Shown here: one piece after another, positions 35,964-46,921 of the stretch
Layout: each line of letters starts with the position of its first letter
How positions within the stretch are numbered: the first letter of the stretch is position 1
Source: Phlebiopsis flavidoalba
Lineage: Eukaryota > Basidiomycota > Agaricomycetes > Polyporales > Phanerochaetaceae
Direction: 5' to 3'
Assembly (NCBI GenBank): GCA_035772785.1
Contig: JAOCPU010000060.1
Location: 1 to 64,000 of the forward strand
Length of the DNA: 64,000 bases
The notes under the pieces: generated by a model
What the model saw: the letters and a program-made list of their open reading frames with translations, nothing else
Database searches by the model: none
What the model was told of the DNA's origin: nothing
Made by a program: the position numbers and the translations under genes

Positions 35964-37516
35964 ATGGGCTATGGAGGCGATATGAAGTGGACATATAGGG
36001 CTCCTGCGCGAGCCTATGTTGTCAAACGAGCTGCGACGTATCGCACGACCGCAGCGGTTCGGCAAAATGACCTCAGTCGCCTTCCAGCCCTGCACGGCTT
36101 ATGAGCAACGTAGTCAAGACCGACATATTACGCAGAGGGGGGGGAAATGGCGGTTGCCTGGAGGGGAATTGGGCCTTCACGCTCTCTTGGACGGTGAGTC
36201 GCCGTCTTGCAATTCATACTCTCCGGGTGGCTCAAATATTTATCAAGGTCATGTCAACCACGACACGGTCGATTATGTTGCAGAGAAAATTCCCGGCCCT
36301 CGTACGCTTCGTCGTTGGAAGCGACACTCCGTGGCAGCCACTCTCTCCTGCCTCCAGAGGCGGATATCGCACGTCCTATCGAAGGCAATCGTCGACGTCG
36401 AGGAAAACCATGACAGCTGAATTTATGGCCCTGTTTTCCCCGCGATGGACCCAGCATGCTACCAGACGTCATGAAGGCGTCATATCAACGATGCTTCTAC
36501 TGGTGGAGAGCCCACCAATGTCGCGAGGTCTCTCGCATGGCTCGGGGGCACGACCGTCCTGCTCACCTTGCTTCACGAGGCGTTACACGTCGGCAATCTG
36601 TGGGTTGCAAACTTTGGGTGGAGATGTTGTGCAGGTCTGTGCGGTTATATGACCATCTTCCCGAGAAGGATGTATTGACTATAACGCCGAAGATAGTTCT
36701 CTCGGGTGTCTAGGACGCACGGAGTCCAGATGGAAAGGGGACATCTCCTGAACTCTATTCACAACGGCGGAAACGCGCTCGAGCGCGACCGCGTCGTCGT
36801 TCGCTGAACATCCCGCCGAGGACGGGTGCATATGGTAGGAGACAGGATCCTGGGGTGGCTCGCCCCGACACGTGGTGCGTCTTCTTGGGCATCTAGGGTT
36901 TGCGGACGTGACATCCCCGCTGATGCGCCATGTCTGCCACGGCCAGCCATCGGCGACGGGTGGCCTCCTAAAGCTCCCTCTTATCGCTCCTTTCCGCGGA
37001 CTCTACTCGAGAGATCCCTTATGTGTTCATTCATTTGCATGATACGCCGATTACGCGGACGTGGATGCAGCCAGAGAGGACGTCTCTACGCGCGATACAT
37101 CCCGCGGCTCGCCTCCGCCCCCGTATGTTCTCCTGCACGTACGCCCGAGGTCTGTTCATCGACGCCTGCGTCCGCGGCCCAACCGTCCGACATCGGGCCC
37201 TTTGACGCATTCTTGATGACCTGTTCAGACGGCGTCCTCGACCCCATTGATAAACCCAGCCCGAGCCACGTTCGCCTCTCGCAATCGCTTATTGACCACT
37301 GGGCCGGGGTCATTGGGCGTGCCCTGCAGGCAAAGGGCCAGGGGGGCGAGGCGGAGGGCCCCCATCTTGCGCTGGCGATGCTGCGAGACTGCGTTGGTGG
37401 GGACGATGTCTCGCTCGTCTCGCGCAATCTAACGGTCGAGATGGAGGAGCGACTGGATGGACGACATCACCATTATCGTGCCAGAACTTTGCTTGACGCA
37501 CGCCCCTTTCCGTTAG
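35964..37516 (+). CDS. PP2C-family Ser/Thr phosphatase (copy 2)
   Basis: Second PP2C gene, with the same order of parts as copy 1. The start at 35,964 gives MGYGGDMKWTY, then MLSNELRRIARPQRFGKMTS and AFQPCTAYEQRSQDRHITQR. A LLDG-H motif spans an intron (about 36,194-36,247), followed by VNHDTVDYVAEKIP. Then come MTAEFMALF, GGTTVLLTLLHEALHVGNLW and VANFGDVVQV, and, further on, GPFDAFLMTCSDGVLDPIDK, LALAMLRDCVGGDDVSLVSR and finally WMDDITIIVPEL with the stop at 37,514-37,516. The metal-binding aspartates in LDG, CSDG, GGDD and DDITIIV are visible. The middle is badly frame-broken (36,640-37,030). It is diverged from copy 1, and the substrate is unknown. Confidence 0.75.
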
Positions 37517-37605
37517 AATCCCCGCACAGCCCTGGGCAAATCATATATTAATACAAAAGAAGACAGCGAAGAAAAGTCGAAGGTGATCATGCGACCTGCT
37601 GTAAT

Positions 37606-39458
37606 TCAAACCCTACTCGAGAGAAGACCCCAATAGTGTACATGACATATGAGCACAAGTACGAGAAGCACAGATGTAGAATATCGCCACAAGATGATAC
37701 TATCGCTTGAGGCCGGACGACTCGCTGACGATGATGAGGGTGTTGGTATCTCGTCTTCCGCGGCGCTCCCGGCACCACCGCTCGCCTTGACCGCCTGATT
37801 CTTTGCTCGCATCTTGCACAGAGGACAGAGACGAATGAACATCTCGACCATCGGCCATGTGACGGTGGCCTATTGAGTGTCTCAGTGAGGGGATGTGACA
37901 AAATTTAGAGCGGATTTTAACTTACAATCCCCATCCTTCGGGCCTCGAAGCAGCATGGTCGAAGGCGATCCGTGATTTCGATGCGTATACACCAACACGT
38001 CCGTAGATCTGGTTATGTACCGGGACCCGCTCGAACACGGCGGCCGACTCGAGTGGCGGTGGCGCTCTCGGCGTCCGTCTTGACGACGGCCCCGGCGCTC
38101 TCTCGCCGTCCGTACGCACAATGTAGTTCGCGCGGAGCTTCTCCTCGTCGGCGGGGTTCATGTTGTGTAGAACGCGTCGCGGGGCACGAGGATAAGGTGG
38201 TGCTTGCGCGAGCCCGCGCCGCGCGTGGTGGCACGCGGCCCAGATGCGCAGTCGCGTCGGGAGCTCCGCGACGAGCCCTTCCGACACGGCACGCGCGATG
38301 TCCGCGTACACCTCTGGCGCGAACGATGCCGTCTCGCGGAGCCTCAGGTGAGAGACCGCGACGAACCGGGTCAAGACCTCATCGAAACTGTGGCGCGTTG
38401 GCATCTCGATTGCGTTGACGGGCGTTGAGGGCACGCAGAATGGCGTCCGGTAGTGGTGAGAGAACGCGCGGATGCGTCGGTCCAGGGGTCGATGTGTGGT
38501 GTTGTGACAATCATGCCCTATTAGACGCGAGCAAGACGCACATAAGCGGTCGTGCCAAGCCAGAGAAGCGCGAACGAGAGCGGGTAAAGGCCCACATACC
38601 CATGTAAAGTTGCCATCAGAGTTACTTTGCTGGCTGGAAGGTCAGATCGCTGGCATCCAAGTCTTCTCCATCGAGCAGAGCAGGTGAGTGTGGAGGAATG
38701 TATTGTCGAATTTGAGGTTCAGTACGAAGCTCGCTTTCAAAACATGGCTGCCTGACGGACCTGCGTTTGACGCAGAATCGCTCGGAGAGCCGCCTTGACC
38801 GGGCAACATGTCCGATACCAGAAAGGACGCCGTCTTTGCTGCGTATGGGACGACAGGCCGGTCCCGAGTCGTGACATGGTCAGACGGCACCTTGTGCCTT
38901 TTCTTTGGTGTATAATTGCAGGTCTACCTCGTTGTCGTCGGCGCAGTGGTTGCAAACAGGCAAATTGCGGTCGCACTGGAATAATCTTGTAAGAAATGAA
39001 GACCAATCAACAGCTAGTGGCCTACCTTGAGATTTCTTGTACGACACCGGTCGCAACGTGGAATACCCCTGTGTGCCGGTGTAGGGAGGGGAGTATATTT
39101 TGCATTCTCGTCCATTGGCCCATGCACAGTGGTTGCAGGTGGGAAGCACTCTATCGCACTTGACCCATTACGGCTTTGAGGAACATTGTTCGGACATGGT
39201 GGGTTCATGACAAAATATAGAATCACCTTGAGATTTATTTAGTCGACAATGATCACACCGTGGTTTCCCCCTCCTGCCCTTCCATTGCGATTGAGCGAGC
39301 CATGTAGACTTTGGGATTGGGGTATTGTTGGATTTGGTCAACTGGCTATCTCTCGCCGGATTCTAGGCAGCCAGATCATAGCAATCGGTATGTGTTCAAG
39401 CCACTGACCTCACCTGCAATGCTCGCTCTATCTCTTCGGGGTGGTCCGCTGGAGGCAT
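37606..39458 (-). CDS. Tandem Zn2Cys6 zinc-cluster protein
   Basis: Putative nuclear DNA-binding protein with two fungal zinc binuclear clusters in tandem. The start at 39,458 gives MPPADHPEEIERALQ, then an intron and WKGRRGKPRCDHCRLN. Cluster A is CDHC..K-CDRVLPTCNHCAWANGREC. After TPLPTPAHRGIPR, cluster B is CDRCRTRNLK-CDRNLPVCNHCADDNEVD, with C-x2-C-x6-C-x6-C-x2-C spacing. Both clusters are cut by an intron immediately before the third Cys (39,159-39,226 and 38,976-39,025). After a linker comes a helical part: HSFDEVLTRFVAVSHLRLRE, AVSEGLVAELPTRLRIWAAC, NPADEEKLRANYIVRTDGER, VHNQIY, and HMVEMFIRLCPLCKMRAKNQ near 37,830. The stop is at about 37,606. The C-terminal family is unknown to me. 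Confidence 0.7.
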
Positions 39459-41272
39459 TCTTTTGTGTGGTACAGAGTTTGTGGGGGAGGCGCCACCACT
39501 TATATACGGACAGAGCCTGGTAAAGTGATAGAGCGTCGGGGCCCCGGAGGGCAGCGAGCGAGCGTAGCAGTGCACGGAACTGGCGAGAAGGCTACGTTGA
39601 GTGATGAGCGACGCATAATAGTAGCGAGTTAGGCCAATTACGTACCGTGTTTTTTTTTGAGCTCGCGACGAATTTTTGTAGGTTGAAGAAGAAGAGGACT
39701 CACTTGGGGAGGGGGCGGTCTGAACGACCTCGTGTGGATTGTACTCGCAAGCAACCAAATCCGGCCAGATGGTGAAATCGAACTTGATGAAAAGCGTGAC
39801 TGTGACTAATTGTGTCACTTTCTACAGTGCGCGTCCCTCGGCACATACAGCCGTTCTGCGGCTCTGCGTGTGGCAATAAGCAGAGATGAAAGCCCGCGAA
39901 AAAGTGCCTTAGGACACTGCGCGAGGCAAAAAGTGGGATGTCGGAGGGGACGTCGTCGCTCATTCGCAGTGGTCTCGCCCCGCCGCGGCAGTCTCCGGAA
40001 GTTTCCTAGTTACCCCTTTTGGCGACGTCGCCTAAAGTTGTTCACACCCGCCACTCTCCTTTTGTCTTTGGCCAGCATCTCGGGCAATCGGGATGCAGCC
40101 AGTAGCCGTATCCACCACCCTGGCGAGTGCTCATCACCTGGCTGGTGGGGCATGTGTTGCGCTACGGCCCTGCGCGACCAGTAACCGCGAGCACAACTCA
40201 CAAACAGTCCTGCCTATTCAAGTTTTGCGTCTTTCGGAAATATGCATCTGATCTATGGACAGACCCGGACCCTGGTTGGCGTGCCCCGGAGCGAAGTGAC
40301 TGGCACCACTCCCAGTGTTCTTTGGGTATTACTTCAGGCAACCGACGGACTCTAGTCGTCTTGCTACTGGCACACCAGTGCTGGACTGAAGGGTGCAGGG
40401 CATGTGCGGGAAAGCGTCTCTGGCAGTGTACAGAAACGTTTTGCGAGCGAGAATACGCTTGTCCTTTCTAGCTTCAAGCTTCCATCCTTTGCAGTTGCTT
40501 AAGCGTCATGTACTCGACCCATTGCAGCCAGCACCATTCTCTCAACTGCCCTTTTCCTGGGTAATCTCCCCGTCATTGAACGGTACACCAGTGGTGTCCA
40601 GAAACGAGCAACCGTCTTTCCACACGTTAGATGCAGTCAGACAACGATTCAGTCGCCTCTCGAGGGAGCATCCTCACTACCCCACAGTCAGACACTGTGT
40701 TGTTTTTCTAATGTGGACACCAGCCCGCGATGCTATAGCAGCTGCAACAATTTGTCGTATGGATCGCCCTCATTCATGTTTTCCCAAGTGCGTTAACCCA
40801 CTCTTTCTGAGCGTACTTCCTACCGAGCAACTGATGATCGCGGCCCGTTTCGTGTGCCGTGAACATGTTGTTGGCAGATCCGTTGCGAAGTGCCTTCGCC
40901 CCAGCGGCGTACGCCTGTCTGTCTCTCAACTATGCACAGGCATCAAAGGATGACATATGCCATCGAAAAAGGTGGTCCCTCGAAGTAAACAACCTTCAAC
41001 AGAGAACCATTACCCACCCTACCATGCGTCCTGTCTTCGAACGTCTCTCTTCCATCCTTAGATGCGGGAGAGTTGCTAGCGCAAAAATAGCATCAGTACC
41101 ACCGTCTTCCGACGCATACCAACTGTTGGTCACTCTTCGACGGTGGCCCATGTGCTTCACGCAAACACGCCTCATATAAGTCCCCCATGCCCATTTCACC
41201 CCATTTAGCACGCGCCCCGTCTCAACGCCTCAGTCCCAAGTCACCAGCCGCTCACGTTCAAAATCCTTCGTC
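39459..41272. other. No recognised gene; two unassigned plus-strand frames
   Basis: A 186-codon plus frame at 40,393-40,953 and a 106-codon one at 40,859-41,179 overlap. The piece PTEQLMIAARFVCREHVV could be protein, but no family is recognised. On the minus strand a frame at 39,640-39,818 (FIKFDFTIWPDLVACEYNPH) could be an upstream exon of the zinc-cluster gene or unrelated. Confidence 0.35.
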
Positions 41273-42288
41273 ATGTTGTGCGCTCCACTCATCGCCCTCG
41301 GCGCAGTCGCTAGCTAGTCCATGCTCGCTCGCACAGAGGGCCACCGATGTTTGCCTTCGTCAACCCTACGGAAGGAGGCGGCTCTTGGCTTGACGTTGCT
41401 GGCACTGGTGTCGGCGAACCCCTGAATGTAAGCTCACTTGCAGCCTAACTGCTGGACGAAGCCGACTTTAACTCGTGTCTCCCCGCAGTTGTTGATTTCC
41501 GGCCTCAGCTCTCCCGACGTTTTCTCACCGACGACGGCATTGTTAACTTCGCGCGTGCAATCGGCTTGTGTGAGTTTCGATGGAATTTGAATACGTAATG
41601 TAGAAAAACTGAGCCTGAATCGCGAAGCTCGGAGGAATGCCTCGACATCCACCTCGTGTGACCCTCCAGTCTGCGAATCTCGGTGATGGCAACGGCTTCG
41701 TGAACCAAACCGTCGAGCTTCGCCAGGACTTTGGCAACGCTCCTGTGGGCACAATGCCTCGAGAGTCTCATCGGGTGGAAACCACTTCAGGTCAGGCAAA
41801 ACTCTAAACACCCCACCGATATCCGTAACTCAACGTTTTCAGGGTGTATCGTCAGAACGGCCCTAGCGCTAACACCGGTGCACTGTTCCTCGCGTATGTG
41901 ATTTAAAGAACCTGATTTGGATTCAAATTTGGTTGATTCTTACATTTTAGTGTATCCAAGGAGGAGCCTATCAGTCAATCGCACACCATTGTGCCTAATG
42001 GCTACAATATTGGCCGGTACGCTTACGACTATCCATTCTTCACTACATCTAACATTGCAATTAGCGACGAACTCGTGAACAGTGCAATTGGTTTTTCCAC
42101 CAGCTTCGACGGTGTCAATTATCAAACCACGTTCCAGAATCTGACTGGTGTCATGCCCGCCGGTTCGATAATGGCGTGAACCACGGTCGTACCTCTTCCC
42201 ATCCTTTCCTCCCTTTTCTGACGATTCTTCTTTCAGGTATCGCTGTTCGACGGTAACGCGCGTTCTTCTGACTGTGGCCATCGCCTGA
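41273..42288 (+). CDS. Secreted protein of unknown function, tandem copy A
   Basis: Belongs to an agaricomycete family of roughly 300-residue secreted proteins without assigned function. The start at 41,273 gives MLCAPLIALGAVAS, a signal peptide. A mature N-terminus with FVNPTEGGGSWLDVAGTGVG and EPLN is assembled across a slip. LISGLSSPDVF follows an intron, then TDDGIVNFARAIGL, SANLGDGNGFVNQTVELRQD, VYRQNGPSANTGALFLA, SQSHTIVPNGYNIGR, TSFDGVNYQTTFQNLTGVMP, an intron with CTTTCAG, and the hydrophobic end RVLLTVAIA with the stop at 42,286. The NxT sequons suggest glycosylation. At least five 1-nt slips occur. Confidence 0.7.
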
Positions 42289-43270
42289 CCCTCGCGTCCT
42301 CTGGCAATACCGCCAGGCCGGAGTTGTGTCTCACTTCACGTCCGCACTCATGACCTTTACGACCGTTCTTGTCACTTTCTTTGCTCTCCTCATGATCTCA
42401 CCATGTTATCAATCCTCGGTAATCAGCGGAACTCCTAGGATGTCATCGGTATTCATTTCAATGACAAGACTTCATTCTCACTCGCCGTCGTGTCTGATAA
42501 CAGGAACTCTCTCTCCTAATCATGCATGGGTTTGTAGATGTGATGCATGACGACGTGCTTAGAAATCTGTCGAAATATGTGTTCGAGGCGTCGTGAGGCA
42601 GGGGCCCAGTATCTCGAGGCTCGAGTCATGGTGTGTGTCCGACTTTCAATTGGGCGTGGGATAAGTTTTAATGCCGTCATAGATGAGTGCTATGTGTCAA
42701 ATTGGACACAGAAGTATCTTCCCGCGAGACTGCGACGACCTGTCCAATCGACAAAAAACGACCAGACAAAACAAATACGTTTGTACGCTTGAAATGGTCC
42801 GTGGCGCCACATGGCATGATCCTTTGTGCGAGACGCTCTTCTCTCATGCTAATATTCCCATCTAGCCTTAATGTGGCGTAATAAACACAGGGGTCAGATC
42901 CGAGTCCTATCATTAAGTCTCAAGGAGAAGAGAACCTGACGGCCATGAGAACTCCCCGCAGTAGGCCTACACGAGCTTCTGGTCAATTTATCGCCACGTA
43001 ATTTGAGCCTGATGACTATCATCTTGCTTCTCACCGATGACAACCTTGTATCATGATATAGAAGCAGATCCCAGGAACATATATACCCTTCACGGGAAAC
43101 TATCATCATCCGCAGCCACTTCGCATCTCATACACAGGATCCAATCGTTCCCGCGTCGTGTGCCGTTCTCTCTCCACAAATGAGACGTTCAATTTGGCAC
43201 AGCGGTCGCCTCTCCATTATCCCGCTGGTCGCCGGAGGACCACCTCAGGTTCGCTCGAGCTGCTCTCACC
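42289..43270. other. Spacer between the tandem secreted-protein genes
   Basis: No gene is seen. It contains the 3' region of copy A and the promoter of copy B. Confidence 0.45.
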
Positions 43271-44242
43271 ATGTTGCTCCTCGTTTTCTCCCTCGTGGTA
43301 TACGCCCTCTGTGCATTCGGACTTGCGAATGACACCTTCGTAGACCCAACTAAGGGCGGGGGGGACGTTTTTCCTCAATGCAGGCAAACGGCTTGGGAGA
43401 GCCTCTCAATGTGCGAAGCAATAAATATTTTTGTGGCATGGGTTTCTCAGACTGACAACTTATTTTCAAGGTCATCGTCTCGGGAAAGAGCTCACCAGAG
43501 GTCTTGACGAATGCTGGATTTCTCAGCTTCGCTCGAGCAGTGGGATTGTGAGTTTCTATGCAGGCGCACCGACACCATCTCACTTCGCGAGCAGTACCAC
43601 GGATTGCCCTCTTTTCCCCCCTAGTCACGGACAGCCGTTTACTGCAAACCTCGGCGACGGCCAGGGCAATCAGAAACCAGACTTTCGAGCTACGCGAAAG
43701 CTTTGGCAACTTTATGATTGGTGCTTGTATCGAGACGTTACTCGGGGGCAATCACTTCAGGTGCTGCTGTCTAAGTTCAGCACATTCTCAACGCCCTTTA
43801 CTTACAACCCCTCAGAGTGTTTTTCGTCAGAACGGTACGAAGGCCCAACACGGGAGCCCTATTTCTAGCGTGAGCTTAGTGGGTCCATCGTACCTGGTCG
43901 CAGATTTCTAACTAGCTACAGGACATCTTGGGAGCGTCCGCTCTTCTCCAACCACACAATTGCCCCGAACGGATACGATATTGGGGAGGTGCGTGGCTGA
44001 CTTCACGATGTTGAGAATGGGCGGTTTCACATGGTAACAGGGATCACTTCGTCAACATGGCTTTGGGCAACACCACCTTCAACGGGACGAGTTATAACAC
44101 CACGTTCCAGAATCTCACTGGTGTGATGCCAGTTGGGAGCAATGGAGTCAATCACGGTACGCATGTCCTTGATGATACTAGCTGCTACCCGTGCTCCGCA
44201 CGGAAAGCTATTGTATCTGAGCGCGATAAGAGTGATTATTAA
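43271..44242 (+). CDS. Secreted protein of unknown function, tandem copy B
   Basis: Paralogue of copy A on the same strand, about 1 kb downstream. The start at 43,271 gives MLLLVFSLVVYALCAFGLAN, a signal peptide, then DTFVDPTKGGGDVFPQ. LTNAGFLSFARAVGF follows an intron; then come FELRESFGNFMIGACIETLL and GGNHF, NTGALFLA-like residues, SNHTIAPNGYDIG, ALGNTTFNGTSYNTTFQNLT and GVMPVGSNGVNHG. The C-terminus after the last intron (near 44,157-44,208) is uncertain: either a stop at 44,242 or a longer frame ending at 44,348. The conserved blocks keep the same order as copy A, but the copies are clearly diverged, so the duplication is not recent. Confidence 0.7.
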
Positions 44243-44560
44243 TGGGAACATCAACCCGATACTACCTAAACTTGACCTGAATTTACTGGTGTGTCATGCT
44301 GACTGTAGCGCAAACACGGATCACGGTTGCTCAACCCATGAGAACTAAGTATGTCAAACTGGTCACTAAGAAAAATCGGCAACCCGTACACGGGTGAATA
44401 AATGTTCAGTGCTAAGTTTATCATGCTAAGTAGCTACATCGAATACCCAACTGCTTGATGCTCAGAATGTCACATCGGTTGCTAAACCCCACCCATAGAT
44501 AACGCTATAGAGTCCCAGCTACCGTGACTGATAGTGACCGATAGAGAACATCCGACCTAT

Positions 44561-44608
44561 CACACTGGCCGCTGAACGTTCGACGTTCAACGTTTAACAG
44601 CCGGTGTG
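44561..44608. repeat. 48-bp imperfect palindrome
   Basis: CACACTGG pairs with CCGGTGTG at the ends, and CGCTGAACGTT pairs with AACGTTTAACAG inside, around a short CGACGTTC centre. The sequence would form a strong hairpin. It lies in non-coding DNA downstream of secreted copy B. Confidence 0.65.
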
Positions 44609-46921
44609 AACATCCAACATGAAACCCGCCGGTCCAGTGCTCACTGTAAGTATTTAACTGGCGGCTGCCACTAAACCCTCGTGTGGCGGCCTGCGCGTTA
44701 GACCCACTACTATACTGGCTGGGAAGCACTGGGATTACTTTATTATTAGCGTGTGTCGAGTTGGCTGTAAGTACTCACCATGTCACGCTTGCGAAGTTGT
44801 GTTGCCTGTACCTAATGAGCCCATTGTGTACCGTGTTTAGCGGGTTTTGAACTTTTGAGACATGTAGGCTGGTCAGCCTGTGCCCAGTATATGTCAATGT
44901 AACACATACTTAGTGAACCCATCCCGAGTGTGACGCGCTCGATGAGCTGAGCTCGAGAAGGCCGTCAGAGTCATAATGTCCCGCGGCCGTCTCCGAGTCA
45001 GTGAGTGACAGCCTTGTCCCAGCTGCTCAAAGCTCCCATAGTTTTGAATCGCAACTATATACTATACTATCTACACTTTACCCAATAATAACTGGTCGCT
45101 GAAAGGCTTGTGTCCTTAAGGACGTACCTTAAATATGTGTTTGCCCAGGTGCTAGAAGATTCGGTACAGAATCACATGCCGTTGTCCCAGTGCGACTTTG
45201 AGGCGAGGTGTGAACGGTTCCGTGTAGTTCGGTGCTCTCGAATTTTTGACACCCTACTGATGCTCCCAGGTTGATGTACTATTGACCACCCTGGGCATCT
45301 AATGCTGGTATGCATGCCCTTGGGCAGGGTTTCAGCATGCGCGGCGCGAAGCGTATACACAGAATATGTCAGCCATAGATACATAGTGAAGACTGTTGGG
45401 TAAAAGATGGCGTGTTCATGAACCAATACGTTATGTACACAAAATAGAACATAGGTCAATTGCAATGCTACGCCGCAAGTGCAGACTCAGCACGTCGGTG
45501 TTTCTGCTGAAGTCTAAGTAATGATAGCAAAGTGCGCCGTAGTAATCAACCCACCACACCGCAGATGGTTGACACAGTCCTTGCGCGAAGAACGGAAGTG
45601 ACATACCTCAGGCTGAGCGTGGTCGCGTCATTGCTTGGTGTTGCAGAAGTCGGAAATGGATCTTGCGCAGTCTGCCCGGTGGAGAGGAGGATGGCATCTT
45701 GCCACCTACTACTGGTCCCCATCTGCACTCGTGTACACGACATATTCTGGAAAATAAGGTCTAGCAGTATTGAGAATGGCGTGACATTTGTGCGGTTGCT
45801 GGAGCGGGTGTGTTGGATGTGTGGCATCGTCACCAAGGGTACCAACCTTGTTAAGTACTTGCACAATCAAATGGCTGGAGAGTGTACAGTGCATGAGCTA
45901 CACCTCATCATCCTCATAGTAAGGCACACGTACCTTAAACACTGTACTGTAAATACCAATGGGCAAGTGCTCGCTGCTCTCAACGATTCTCCGAGTCGCC
46001 GACCTACATTGTGGATACCGTGTCTTCGTCCCTCCTGGTAGGCTATCTGGTGGTGCGCGCCGGAACTCTGACATACGGTTGTGAAATTATGACCTGCAAC
46101 CCAATCACCTCAGGGCGCAGATGGTGACTCGCAGCTCGGAGAGAGCAAAGGGAGAGTGGCGCTGTCATCGCTGTCCGCTTCCGTGTACGGCACGATGCGA
46201 TTCACGCTGCGCGAGGATAGAGTAGAGGTAAGAGAAGATAAATGATGTGGAAGAAGGGACAGGGTATATAGGAGAATAGGAGATGGAGACGGGAGACAGG
46301 ACGCAGGAGACGGGAGATGGAGACAGGAGAGAAGAAATGAGGCAGGTCGGACTCCGGAGGCTCGGAGCCGTGATCACGTGAATATGGAGCTGCGACAGCC
46401 AATCAGCTAGTATTTCGTATAGAAGTTTCACGTGACATCCCGAGTCTGCCTTTATTTATATAATAAGATTCCGTGATAAGGCCAACACATACTGCACCAG
46501 GCATTGCGGTCGATGGTAACGCCGTACTGTTGACAGTGACCATAGCATAGAATATTCATACACGTCAGATACAACAGGAAACAGTTCATCATGCATTTGG
46601 GTGCGATAGCAAGTGGTAAAACAAGGGTGTGCCGTGGGGAGTAGTTGCTACATAACAGCGGGCAAGGATTAAAACATGCATGAAAAGCATATCGTCGACA
46701 GCGACAACGAGAACGATGAGATAGATGGTCCAGAACTGAGAAAGAAAGAAAAATGCGGGTATGTACTGACACATGCCTTAAACTTCATCTTCCACCCCAC
46801 TCGTTCCACTGTACTTCCTCCGTTGGTTGTCGTGAGCCACATCATACTCTCCTCGCATCAGAACTCGGCATCAACATCGACCGCTCTCAAGGAGCAGGCA
46901 TCCGTCGTCCTCAAACCCATT
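44609..46921. other. Repeat-like non-coding DNA, one unassigned ORF
   Basis: No known gene. A plus frame at 45,532-46,041 (169 codons) contains several Cys and His but no recognised domain. At about 46,255-46,350 there is a purine-rich stretch made of repeated GGAGAYGGGAGA-like units, of the kind seen in simple repeats and LTRs. A TATTTATATAATAA stretch follows near 46,454. No LTR boundaries or transposase were identified. Confidence 0.4.

Noticed and set aside
35017..36095. Minus-strand frames of 137 and 155 codons
   Set aside because: They overlap the upstream part and start of the PP2C gene on the other strand and show no protein character, so they look like shadows.
40393..40953. 186-codon plus-strand frame
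   Set aside because: No recognisable family, overlaps another frame and has no supporting splice pattern, so it is left as unassigned DNA.
41940..42281. Minus-strand 113-codon frame across secreted copy A
   Set aside because: Antisense shadow of the conserved plus-strand exons. Copy B has a similar antisense shadow at 44,027-44,254.
45532..46041. 169-codon plus-strand frame with Cys/His residues
   Set aside because: No regular zinc-finger spacing and no homologous pattern. It lies in repeat-like DNA.
46255..46350. Possible LTR marked by the purine-rich repeat
   Set aside because: No matching second copy, no TG..CA ends and no primer-binding site were found.
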